From an uncultured Lachnospiraceae bacterium (GTDB lineage Bacteria; Bacillota; Clostridia; Lachnospirales; Lachnospiraceae), in assembly GCA_910577115.1 (NCBI GenBank), contig CAJTMC010000002.1, positions 62,001 through 126,000 on the forward strand: a DNA stretch of 64,000 bases. The letters run 5' to 3'. The position numbers and the translations under genes were made by a program. Each line of letters begins with the position of its first letter. The first letter of the stretch is position 1. The notes beneath the pieces are model-generated. The model worked only from the letters and a program-made list of their open reading frames with translations. It ran no database searches and had not been told where the DNA came from. Positions 28,189 through 36,306 of the stretch are shown one piece after another.

Positions 28189-28989
28189 CTATAACACATC
28201 AGCAAAATGCGGCTTTAACTTTCTAAACAATCCTGCTCCGATTGCAAATATCACTACCGATATGCACCAAAAATAGATGCTGACCTCTCCGCGCTGCCAA
28301 AATCCCACATGCCTGATAAAACAGTCCCTATACCCCTCAACAACATAATAAAACGGATTTAATTTTAGTATCCAGCGCAGATTCTCAGGCATCATTGTTT
28401 CCGACCACATGATTGGCGCCAGCCACATTCCAACCTGCAAAAATACTTGTACCAATTGTCCCATATCCTTAAAAAAAACATTCGCTGATGCAGTAATATA
28501 TGACAGCCCTAATGATAAAAATGCTGTACAAAATGAATAGTATAGGATCTGACTCCACCATATTGACGGATTTTCACCAAATAACAGATATACCACAAGC
28601 ATAATCAATATAAATATCAAATGGACAAAAAAGGAAGCCGTAATTTTAATAATTGGCAGTATACTTACTTTAAACACCATTTTCTTGACTAAGTGTGAAT
28701 ATTCGTATAAACAATTTGTTGCCCCTCCCCACGATTCATTAAAGAAAAACCAAGGTACAATTCCAGGTATAAGCCATAAAACATATGGCACATCTGATAC
28801 CGGTTGTGATTTAAATCCCATCTGAAATACAAAAAAATAAATCAGCACTGTTATAATCGGCTGAATAAACATCCAAAAAATTCCCAAAAATGACCCTACA
28901 AATTTCTTCTTAAAATCTGCCAATGCCAATGTAAAAATTAGTTCTCTCTTTCCCCATATGTCTTTAAAATCCTTCACCCAATGTAACAT
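28189..28989 (-). CDS. wzm: polysaccharide ABC exporter permease (Wzm/TagG type)
   Basis: A 266-residue ABC-2 type permease with six membrane helices. The N-terminal amphipathic stretch WGKRELIFTLALADFKKKF is typical of TagG/Wzm/KpsM. A conserved region PFYYVVEGYRD precedes the last helix. It is first in the AT-rich operon, directly after a probable extended -10 promoter, and works with the Wzt protein to move undecaprenyl-linked glycan across the membrane. ATG 28989 follows GAGG. Confidence 0.92.
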   Translation of the reverse strand: MLHWVKDFKDIWGKRELIFTLALADFKKKFVGSFLGIFWMFIQPIITVLIYFFVFQMGFKSQPVSDVPYVLWLIPGIVPWFFFNESWGGATNCLYEYSHLVKKMVFKVSILPIIKITASFFVHLIFILIMLVVYLLFGENPSIWWSQILYYSFCTAFLSLGLSYITASANVFFKDMGQLVQVFLQVGMWLAPIMWSETMMPENLRWILKLNPFYYVVEGYRDCFIRHVGFWQRGEVSIYFWCISVVIFAIGAGLFRKLKPHFADVL

Positions 28990-29046
28990 TAAATACTTCG
29001 CCTCTACAAATAACTTTTTTGATACAATTTATTCTATTATGAACTT

Positions 29047-29086
29047 AAAATACCTATGACTGTATAAATGCATAGGTATTATAGCA
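29047..29086 (-). promoter_or_regulatory. exporter operon promoter with overlapping 10-bp inverted repeat
   Basis: Minus strand TGC-TATAAT (29086-29078) is an extended -10. A perfect inverted repeat AATACCTATG (29049-29058) / CATAGGTATT (29071-29080) with a 12-base spacer overlaps it and covers the expected transcript start, which suits an operator. The rest of 28990-29341 is AT-rich leader plus the glycosyltransferase remnant listed next. Confidence 0.5.
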
Positions 29087-29194
29087 TAGTTTTTTTTGGA
29101 TTACACTAATTATTATTTTTTTTATTGCCTTTTCTTAATAAGCAAGAATTACGTTTGTATTTTTAGGTAGTTTTTACTAATATCAAGCTTCCTC

Positions 29195-29341
29195 CTAAAT
29201 ACAAAACGCCGCATACAACGACACCGCATAGATATTCCCATCCGTCCCAAAATTTCTTTCCGACAGTCTTACTGCCTTCTCCGGTTGATATAATTTGATA
29301 AAATGTTTATATACCATATCCTTTTGCTCATATCACATACA
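29195..29341 (-). pseudogene. possible lost C-terminal end of the adjacent GT2 gene
   Basis: Immediately after the GT2 stop codon (29344-29342) the same frame continues. After a second stop three codons on, it stays open for about 43 codons to TAG at 29197-29195, encoding a charged segment around KHFIKLYQPEKAVRLSE. This looks like a former C-terminal tail cut off by nonsense mutations, but it could be chance. Confidence 0.35.
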
Positions 29342-30151
29342 TTAGTTCCATAACGCCTTCCACACATACATCCCTCTATGCATCCAATGCCCCACAAGCA
29401 GCCTGAAATACGCCCCATAAAACTTATTTTCCCTAAAAAAACGCAATCTCGCCCTCTGCGCCTCCAAATCTCCTTTTGCCGCCTCCTTCGTGCAGGCTCT
29501 GCTGATACTCGCCTCCCGCCTGCGGTAATAATACAGCTTTTTATCGGTAACCGCTATCGTTTCCGCATTGGCGGCAAGCAGATGGCTTGTATAAACATCT
29601 TCATGCGTTTTGCCCTCAGGGAATATATTGCCTCCTTTAAAATCCGCAAAAATCTGACGATTGTAAAGCTTGTTCCATACCACAGTTTCTATCTTTTTAC
29701 GTCTGCCATGCCATTCTTTCAACATTTTTCCTGAAGTTATTACATAGCTTTCCGCATTCGCATGATCTCCCGCCTCCGGCTCACGCAGCACACGCGTATA
29801 AGCACAGGCAGCAATCTGTGCATTATTTTTCGTTATCAATCGATAAAGTTCTTCAATATAAGTATCAAAAGTGATATCATCCGCGTCAACAAAAGCAATA
29901 TATTTGCCATTTGACGCCTCATAACCTATGTTGCGTGCTTCCGACAACCCTCTGTTCCTTTGATGAATGACTTTAATACGCCTATCCTTTAAGGCATAAT
30001 CATCACATAAAGCAGGACAGCCATCCGCAGAACCGTCGTCCACTAAAATAATTTCCAAATGCCGATAGGTCTGCGAACAAACAGAATCTACGCATTCGCA
30101 CATATATTCTTCCACATTATAAACCGGTACGATTACGCTTATTAAATCCAC
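29342..30151 (-). CDS. glycosyltransferase family 2
   Basis: A 269-residue GT2 enzyme with the classic core: ISVIVPVYNVEEY, VDDGSADGC and FVDADD. Transfer is cytoplasmic onto a lipid-linked glycan; donor and acceptor are unknown. It starts with GTG 30151 inside the last codons of the preceding GT4 gene (10-base overlap, AGAGG upstream). At 269 residues it is shorter than many relatives of about 320, and coding-like sequence continues in frame beyond its stop, so it may be truncated at the C-terminus; the catalytic core is intact. Confidence 0.87.
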   Translation of the reverse strand: MDLISVIVPVYNVEEYMCECVDSVCSQTYRHLEIILVDDGSADGCPALCDDYALKDRRIKVIHQRNRGLSEARNIGYEASNGKYIAFVDADDITFDTYIEELYRLITKNNAQIAACAYTRVLREPEAGDHANAESYVITSGKMLKEWHGRRKKIETVVWNKLYNRQIFADFKGGNIFPEGKTHEDVYTSHLLAANAETIAVTDKKLYYYRRREASISRACTKEAAKGDLEAQRARLRFFRENKFYGAYFRLLVGHWMHRGMYVWKALWN

Positions 30152-31272
30152 CGCTCCACAACCTCTCCCATTCTTTCCCAGGAAAACCGATATGCCTCAT
30201 CTGCTATATTCTTAGAAAACTCTTTTTCTTTATTTTCGGCAAAATATTTTATCACCGCTGCTGCGAGCGCCGTCTTATCCTGCGGCGGAACAACATAACC
30301 AGTCCGGTTATGACTTACCACGTCAGGCAGTCCCCCGACATCTGTGACAATAACAGGTTTCCTAAATCCGTAAGCAATCTGGACAATCCCGCTTTGTGTA
30401 GCGCTCTCATAAGGAAGGACAACCATATCGCATGCGGCAAAATATTTCTCCACTTCGCGGTCAGGTGTGTATCCGTCCTTTATGATAACCGAAGTTCCCA
30501 ATGTGAGATTAAGCTCCTTAATTTGATCGATATAACATTTCTTGTCTTCAGCACCGGAAAATTCTCCAACAATCAAAAGCGTTACGTCTCCCAAGCGTTC
30601 CCTTATTTCCGGCATTGCATGAACCAAATATTTCAAACCTTTATAAGGACGCACAAATCCAAAAAACAAAAGTACCTTCTTATTGGGGGACAGTCCGAGT
30701 GTTTCCCTTGCCTTTTCTTTCGTCATATGTTCAAAGCAAAAAGCATTATAAGAAGGATGCGGCGTCACCTGACAGTCAGGATTTTGCACAATCTGTTTTA
30801 ATTCCGCTTCCTCTTGTCCGGCATGCAAAATAAAATGCTTTCCGTTTTTGAGCACAAGCCTTGTTAATATTTTATCAAGCAAAAAACGTTCATGCGGAAA
30901 CACATTATGACAAACATAAGTCAAATTCTGTTTCCCCATAAATTTAGCAAGCAGCCAATAACATGGTGCAAAGTATGGATGCCACCACTGTATCAACACC
31001 ATATCCGGCTTCTTTTTCCTGATATATTTTGCTGTTTTGATGATGTTCAACGGGTTCGCCGTATTTATCAGGAAATTTGTTCCGTCTATCTTAAAGCTGT
31101 CGTTTTTATAGTCGCGCTGTTCTTTTTTAAACAAAAATTTGGGATACTGCATCTTATACGAAAGCATCTCCACATCGTATTTTTTAGAAAGCTCCCGATA
31201 CATTAAGCCCGTATAGTGTGCAATCCCGCCCCGATATGGATACACAGGGCCAATTAATATTATTTTTTTCAT
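30142..31272 (-). CDS. glycosyltransferase family 4
   Basis: A 376-residue GT-B enzyme. The N-terminal glycine-rich acceptor loop is GPVYPYRGGIAHYTG. The C-terminal nucleotide-sugar site includes LLFFGFVRPYKGLKYLVHA, and the retaining-enzyme ExxxxxxxE motif region reads LPYESATQSGIVQIAYGF. It is a cytoplasmic sugar transferase in polysaccharide assembly, coupled to the following GT2 gene. ATG 31272 follows TTGGAGAATT. The divergent manC gene begins 220 bases away. Confidence 0.92.
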   Translation of the reverse strand: MKKIILIGPVYPYRGGIAHYTGLMYRELSKKYDVEMLSYKMQYPKFLFKKEQRDYKNDSFKIDGTNFLINTANPLNIIKTAKYIRKKKPDMVLIQWWHPYFAPCYWLLAKFMGKQNLTYVCHNVFPHERFLLDKILTRLVLKNGKHFILHAGQEEAELKQIVQNPDCQVTPHPSYNAFCFEHMTKEKARETLGLSPNKKVLLFFGFVRPYKGLKYLVHAMPEIRERLGDVTLLIVGEFSGAEDKKCYIDQIKELNLTLGTSVIIKDGYTPDREVEKYFAACDMVVLPYESATQSGIVQIAYGFRKPVIVTDVGGLPDVVSHNRTGYVVPPQDKTALAAAVIKYFAENKEKEFSKNIADEAYRFSWERMGEVVERWI

Positions 31273-31405
31273 AATTCTCCAAAGCCAAATACAAATTCAA
31301 ATTCACGCAATCATCCAACGGCATCATTCTACCACAAGTAATTGTGTGTTTCCACTGAATATTGATGAAATTCTTTCAGAACATACAATTATCTGTTTAT
31401 TTTAC

Positions 31406-31435
31406 TTGATAAGATTACCAATAAAGCCTTATACT
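31406..31435 (+). promoter_or_regulatory. promoter of manC-manA
   Basis: TTGATA (31406-31411), 18-base spacer, TATACT (31430-31435), about 60 bases before manC. Confidence 0.6.
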
Positions 31436-31493
31436 ATAAATACATGCCGGTTGCAATATTTGCAAACCATCAGGAAAGGAAGGTTTTTTTACC

Positions 31494-32810
31494 ATGAATA
31501 TTGTTTTGTTATCAGGCGGTTCCGGACAGCGCCTTTGGCCCTTGTCCAATGATATCCGTTCGAAGCAGTTTATCAAAATATTTCACACCGAAAACGGCGA
31601 ATTAGAGTCAATGGTGCAGCGCGTATATCGTCAAATTAAAACGGTGGACAAAGAGGCAACCGTAACCATTGCCACCTCTAAGTCGCAAGTTTCCTCAATC
31701 CATAATCAACTAGGCGAAGACGCAGGCATCAGCATTGAACCCTGCCGAAGAGACACGTTCCCCGCAATTGCGCTTGCAGCAGCATACTTAAAAGATGTCA
31801 AGGGCGTAGACGAAAAGGAGTCCGTTGTTGTGTGTCCGGTCGATCCGTATGTAGAAAATGACTATTTTGAAGCAATCCGCGCGCTTGGAAAACGCGCAGA
31901 ATCGAGTGAAGCCAATCTCGTTTTAATGGGAATCGAGCCAACCTACCCAAGTGAAAAATACGGATATATTATTCCGCAAGCCAATACGGACGTCAGCAAG
32001 GTTTCTATGTTTAAAGAAAAACCGACACAGGAGCTTGCATCAGAATATATTGCGAACGGCGCTCTTTGGAACGGCGGCGTTTTTGCATTCCGGCTGGGCT
32101 ATGTGTTAAAGCGTGCCCATGAGTTAATTGATTTTACAGACTACAATGATTTATTTGCAAAATACGACACACTGACAAAAATCAGCTTTGATTACGCCGT
32201 TGTGGAGCATGAAGCTTTCATCGAAGTAATGCGTTTTTCCGGCACATGGAAAGATCTTGGCACATGGAACACACTGACAGAGGCAATGGACAGCAACAGT
32301 GTCGGCGAAGCGCTGTTTAACGAAACATGCGAAAATGTTCATGTTATAAACGAGCTTGACGTTCCCATTATCTGTATGGGGCTGAAAGATGTTGTCGTTT
32401 CTGCAAGTCCGGAAGGAATCCTTGTTTCCGACAAAGAGCAGTCGAGCTATATCAAACCGCTGGTAAATACGTTGGAGCAAAAAATCATGTTTGCGGAAAA
32501 ATCATGGGGAAGCTTCCGCGTTTTGGACATGGAAGAAGAGAGCGTGACGATCAAAGTAACGCTTCACCCGGGGCACAAAATGAACTACCACAGCCACGAT
32601 TACAGAGACGAAGTATGGACTGTAATTTCAGGCGAGGGCAGAACCATCGTGGACGGCATGGAACAGAAAGTCAAAGCAGGAGATGTCGTCACAATGGCGG
32701 CAGGATGTCGTCACACAATTATTGCAGATACGGAGCTTCAGGTAATAGAAGTACAGCTTGGCAAGGAGATCAGCGTTCATGACAAACACAAATATGAACT
32801 CGAAAGCTAA
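31494..32810 (+). CDS. manC: mannose-1-phosphate guanylyltransferase
   Basis: A 438-residue enzyme making GDP-mannose from GTP and mannose 1-phosphate. The pyrophosphorylase signature is LSGGSGQRLWPLS near the N-terminus, and FKEKPT is the second conserved motif. Residues 335-438 form a cupin of the phosphomannose isomerase type II kind, with the metal-site pattern NYHSHDYRDEVW and the end motif TIVDGMEQKVKAGD. The cupin could add isomerase activity, although a separate type I isomerase follows. ATG 31494 follows AGGAAAGGAAGG. Its product feeds the neighbouring glycan loci. Confidence 0.94.
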   Translation: MNIVLLSGGSGQRLWPLSNDIRSKQFIKIFHTENGELESMVQRVYRQIKTVDKEATVTIATSKSQVSSIHNQLGEDAGISIEPCRRDTFPAIALAAAYLKDVKGVDEKESVVVCPVDPYVENDYFEAIRALGKRAESSEANLVLMGIEPTYPSEKYGYIIPQANTDVSKVSMFKEKPTQELASEYIANGALWNGGVFAFRLGYVLKRAHELIDFTDYNDLFAKYDTLTKISFDYAVVEHEAFIEVMRFSGTWKDLGTWNTLTEAMDSNSVGEALFNETCENVHVINELDVPIICMGLKDVVVSASPEGILVSDKEQSSYIKPLVNTLEQKIMFAEKSWGSFRVLDMEEESVTIKVTLHPGHKMNYHSHDYRDEVWTVISGEGRTIVDGMEQKVKAGDVVTMAAGCRHTIIADTELQVIEVQLGKEISVHDKHKYELES

Positions 32811-33786
32811 ACCGTTTTTATTAAAACCCGCAGGAAAAGATTATCTTTGGGGCGGCAGCCGCCTCAACGATGACTTTTCAAAAGGCATTGATTTAGAGCC
32901 TTTGGCGGAAACGTGGGAGTGCTCCACACATCCGGACGGGCCAAGCACTGTTGCAAGCGGCGAATTTAGCGGAAGGCTTTTGTCCGATGTCATCAAAGAG
33001 CATCCTGAATTTCTGGGCACCCATCCCGAATCCAAAGAAGAATTGCCTATATTGATTAAATTTATTGATGCAAAGAAAGATTTATCGGTTCAGGTGCATC
33101 CTGACGATACCTACGCGCTGGAGCAGGAAAACGGGCAAAAAGGCAAGACAGAAATGTGGTACGTTCTAGATGCCTCTAAAGATGCGCAGCTTATTTACGG
33201 CTTTACCCATAACATCAATCCCAATACCTTAAAGAAAAGTTTATGCGAAGGCAATGTAGAAAAGTATCTCCAAAAAGTCCCCGTTCATAAAGACGATGTA
33301 TTCTTTATTGAGCCGGGAACCGTACACGCTATCGGTGCAGGCACGTTGGTTGCCGAAATTCAGGAGAGTTCCAATCTCACCTATCGTATGTATGATTATA
33401 ATCGTACCGATAAATACGGAAACATGCGTGAACTGCACATTGAGAAAGCGATGGACGTGGTAAACACGAAAAGAAGCGCCGCACCAAGACAACAAATCCG
33501 CGTCCTGAAATATGTTCCCGGAAGTGCAACTGAGTTTATCTGCCGTTGCAAGTATTTTCAAGTTGAGCGTATGTTGATTAACACAGAACGCTGCCGCGAT
33601 TTAGTACACTTTCAGACAGACAGCACGTCCTTTCAGGTTCTTCTGTGTATAAGCGGCTGTGGCGTTTTGCTTGAGGAGAACGCCGCGGCGCTGCATTTCT
33701 TCCGGGGAGATTGTATCTTTATTCCCGCAGATTCTGAGACAATACGGCTTCATGGGAAAGCACAATTTTTAAAGGTGCGGTGTTAA
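32779..33786 (+). CDS. manA: mannose-6-phosphate isomerase, type I
   Basis: A 335-residue zinc enzyme interconverting fructose 6-phosphate and mannose 6-phosphate. The N-terminus LKPAGKDYLWGGSRL and the zinc-site segment LSVQVHPDDTYA are characteristic, and EMWYVLDA supplies the ligand Glu; a second conserved segment is EPGTVHAIGAGTLVAEIQ. ATG 32779 follows AAGGAGATC inside the end of manC (32-base overlap), so the two are translated together. An ATG seven codons earlier has no good site. It supplies the pathway to GDP-mannose. Confidence 0.94.
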   Translation: MTNTNMNSKAKPFLLKPAGKDYLWGGSRLNDDFSKGIDLEPLAETWECSTHPDGPSTVASGEFSGRLLSDVIKEHPEFLGTHPESKEELPILIKFIDAKKDLSVQVHPDDTYALEQENGQKGKTEMWYVLDASKDAQLIYGFTHNINPNTLKKSLCEGNVEKYLQKVPVHKDDVFFIEPGTVHAIGAGTLVAEIQESSNLTYRMYDYNRTDKYGNMRELHIEKAMDVVNTKRSAAPRQQIRVLKYVPGSATEFICRCKYFQVERMLINTERCRDLVHFQTDSTSFQVLLCISGCGVLLEENAAALHFFRGDCIFIPADSETIRLHGKAQFLKVRC

Positions 33787-33796
33787 CCGCACCTTT
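33771..33796. terminator. terminator at the manA / phosphonate operon junction
   Basis: AAAGGTGCGG (33771-33780) pairs with CCGCACCTTT (33787-33796) around a six-base loop containing the manA stop codon. It can act for both converging operons. Confidence 0.7.
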
Positions 33797-33822
33797 CTTA
33801 CAGAAACGTTGCCATTGTTATT

Positions 33823-34944
33823 CTAAATCGCATTCATAAAATGAATCCGGTTCTCTTTGGCACTCTCCTTTGGTCTTCCCAAATCCGCTCTTGAATCAAG
33901 CGACACCATAACTTCAATCATCGTAAGCTCTTGTTTCTTTTTTGCCTCAAGAAGCACTTCTTTCAATTCTTTTTCATCCATAGCCCTAAACACATTGCGG
34001 TAGCCACATGCTTTTGCAATCTGTCCGTAGGTCTCCCCGCTAAATCCCGTCGGTATTGCCCCGACTGACTCGTGTGCCGCATTATTAATAACAATATGTA
34101 AAAGATTCTTGGGCGCCTGTTTTGCAATAAAAGCCAACGCTCCCATATGCATCATAACAGCCCCGTCTCCGTCAATGCATACAATCTGCTTCGTGTCATC
34201 AGCCTGAGCCATTCCATAAGCAATCATAGACGCATGTCCCATGCCTCCGACTGTCATAAAAAGTTTATCATGCCCCCCATAAAGCGCATCACTTTGCTCA
34301 TAAAGCTCTCTTGAGATTTTTCCTGTCGTGGACACAATACATGCAGCTTCATAAACGGATTCCAAAATCAGCTTTAATGCCTGTTCGCGGACAAAAGTAT
34401 AACCATTCTCCCATGAAAAAAAGCTTTCCTTTTCAAATGTTCCTTTTTTTACAATAATCGCATACTGCCTGTTTTGGTTCATTATATTCTGCGCGTCGGA
34501 AAGAATTTCTCTGATTTGTGCCTCTGTTGTCATTTCGTCAATAACAGCATACGGCACATCCATTACTTCCAGCAGCCCGCAAGTAACTTTGCCTTGATAA
34601 ACATGCTGCGGCTCATCCTTTTTCCCCGGTTCACCGCGCCATCCAACGACAAACAGCATGGGAATGCCATATACCTCCTGATTGGCAATCGATGCTAACG
34701 GATTTATGATATTTCCAAGCCCCGAATTCTGTAAATATACCAAACAGGGGCGTTTCGCCGCAAGATATTCTCCTGTGGCCAGCCCGACAGCCGCACCCTC
34801 GTTTGCTGTCACATAATGCCGAAACGTTTTTCCATGATCCAACTGCACTGCATCACAGAACTGTTTTAACGTAGAATCCGGTACACCTGTAATTGTACGA
34901 ATTCCTATATGCTCTACTTCCTGTAAAAAAGTACTTGCCTTCAT
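33823..34944 (-). CDS. aepY: phosphonopyruvate decarboxylase
   Basis: A 373-residue thiamine-diphosphate enzyme that converts phosphonopyruvate to phosphonoacetaldehyde, the irreversible step pulling PEP mutase forward. The N-terminal PYR domain has ITGVPDSTLK and the catalytic Glu in VTANEGAAVGLATG. The C-terminal PP domain has the ThDP/Mg motif GDGAVMMHMGALAFI...INN. Length fits the family. ATG 34944 follows GGGAGGGG; a start nine codons earlier is less well placed. It lies 39 bases downstream of the PEP mutase and is last in the operon. No aminotransferase follows. Confidence 0.93.
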   Translation of the reverse strand: MKASTFLQEVEHIGIRTITGVPDSTLKQFCDAVQLDHGKTFRHYVTANEGAAVGLATGEYLAAKRPCLVYLQNSGLGNIINPLASIANQEVYGIPMLFVVGWRGEPGKKDEPQHVYQGKVTCGLLEVMDVPYAVIDEMTTEAQIREILSDAQNIMNQNRQYAIIVKKGTFEKESFFSWENGYTFVREQALKLILESVYEAACIVSTTGKISRELYEQSDALYGGHDKLFMTVGGMGHASMIAYGMAQADDTKQIVCIDGDGAVMMHMGALAFIAKQAPKNLLHIVINNAAHESVGAIPTGFSGETYGQIAKACGYRNVFRAMDEKELKEVLLEAKKKQELTMIEVMVSLDSRADLGRPKESAKENRIHFMNAI

Positions 34945-34983
34945 TTTCCCCTCCCTTATAAGCTCTGCCACGCCCGCATGAAA

Positions 34984-36279
34984 TTACATATCATCAATCA
35001 GTGTAATAATCTCCTTAAACGGCATTAATTTATCGTCAACCTCCAATGCTCTGTGATTCTTTAAAATTTCAATTGCTGTATTTTGCATTGCCGGAAATGC
35101 ACTGCGCGTAAGCTGGTTCGCATAAATAACAATATTCACGCCATGCTGTGCAAGCTCCGCTTCCATTACAATGTTAAAAGAAGTCGGAACAACTACAATT
35201 GGTGTATGTTTATTCTCCCTTCTAAACGCGTCACAAAATGCAAAAATCTCATCCGGCGATTTTTTTCTGGAATGAATCATAATCCCGTCAGCGCCGGCAT
35301 CAACATATGCAAATGCACGTTCTAAAGCATCTTCCTGTCCTTTTTCCAGAATAAGACTCTCAATACGCGCAATAATCATAAACTCTTCTGTTCTTTGCGC
35401 ATTTTTTCCGGCGCGTATTTTATCGCAGAAATTCTCAATCGTATCCTGAGTCTGCTCTACCTCCGTGCCAAACAGGGAATTTTTCTTTAGACCTGTTTTA
35501 TCTTCAATAATAACAGCCGATACCCCCATACGTTCCAATGTTCTCACATTATAAACAAAATGCTCCACCAATCCGCCGGTGTCACCATCAAGAATAATGG
35601 GTTTTGTCGTTACCTCCATAACATCATCTATCGTACGCATTCTCGACGACATATCCACAAGTTCAATATCGGGCTTTCCTTTTGCAGTAGAGTCGCACAG
35701 ACTTGACAGCCACATTGCATCAAACTGGTCAAGCTCCCCATTATGTTCCACAACCGTTTTCTCTGCAATCAGCCCCGTAATTCCACTATGAACTTCTATT
35801 GTCTTTACAATAGGGCAAATTTCTAAAAGCTGACGAAGCCGTTTCCTGCGGTACTCTGGCATAGCGAGTTTTTCCTTGATGTTGTCATCAATCTTTTTTA
35901 CATTTTCATTATATGTATATGCGACTTCGATCAGCTCTCCGCCATACTTGCTTAAATTATCAATAACATTCTGACGAATGGCATTCTCCGGTCCCTTGCA
36001 CCAATTGTCTCCGTGGATAATATAATCTGGCTTTCTCTCCGCGATTACTTTATCATACATTATCTCGTTCTGAATGATCACGGAATGTGCCAAACCGGTG
36101 TTCTCTACAATTGCCTTTCTCTCCGCAAAGGTAATTGTGGGGAACCGGTTATATTTAATCATTGCCGCATCACTTAAAATCCCGACAGTAACCTCACCAT
36201 ACTTATTCGCTTCCCGCAAAATATTTAAATGACCTTCATGTATTACATCCGTGCAAAAACATGTATACACCTTTTTCAT
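34984..36279 (-). CDS. aepX: PEP mutase fused to an N-terminal cytidylyltransferase domain
   Basis: A 431-residue two-domain protein. Residues 1-135 are a TagD-like nucleotidyltransferase with the HxGH motif as HEGH (residues 14-17) and a later conserved GDNW segment. Residues 150-431 are PEP mutase, which turns phosphoenolpyruvate into phosphonopyruvate and so makes the C-P bond. The diagnostic EDKTGLKKNS lies near residues 257-266, and LDGDTGG supplies metal-binding acids. Such fusions are known; the N-terminal domain presumably activates a phosphonate or phosphoalcohol with CTP. ATG 36279 follows GGAGGC. Together with AepY it commits the operon to phosphonate synthesis. Confidence 0.94.
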   Translation of the reverse strand: MKKVYTCFCTDVIHEGHLNILREANKYGEVTVGILSDAAMIKYNRFPTITFAERKAIVENTGLAHSVIIQNEIMYDKVIAERKPDYIIHGDNWCKGPENAIRQNVIDNLSKYGGELIEVAYTYNENVKKIDDNIKEKLAMPEYRRKRLRQLLEICPIVKTIEVHSGITGLIAEKTVVEHNGELDQFDAMWLSSLCDSTAKGKPDIELVDMSSRMRTIDDVMEVTTKPIILDGDTGGLVEHFVYNVRTLERMGVSAVIIEDKTGLKKNSLFGTEVEQTQDTIENFCDKIRAGKNAQRTEEFMIIARIESLILEKGQEDALERAFAYVDAGADGIMIHSRKKSPDEIFAFCDAFRRENKHTPIVVVPTSFNIVMEAELAQHGVNIVIYANQLTRSAFPAMQNTAIEILKNHRALEVDDKLMPFKEIITLIDDM

Positions 36280-36306
36280 CGTGTCTGTCAGCCTCCGCTT
36301 CTTAAT

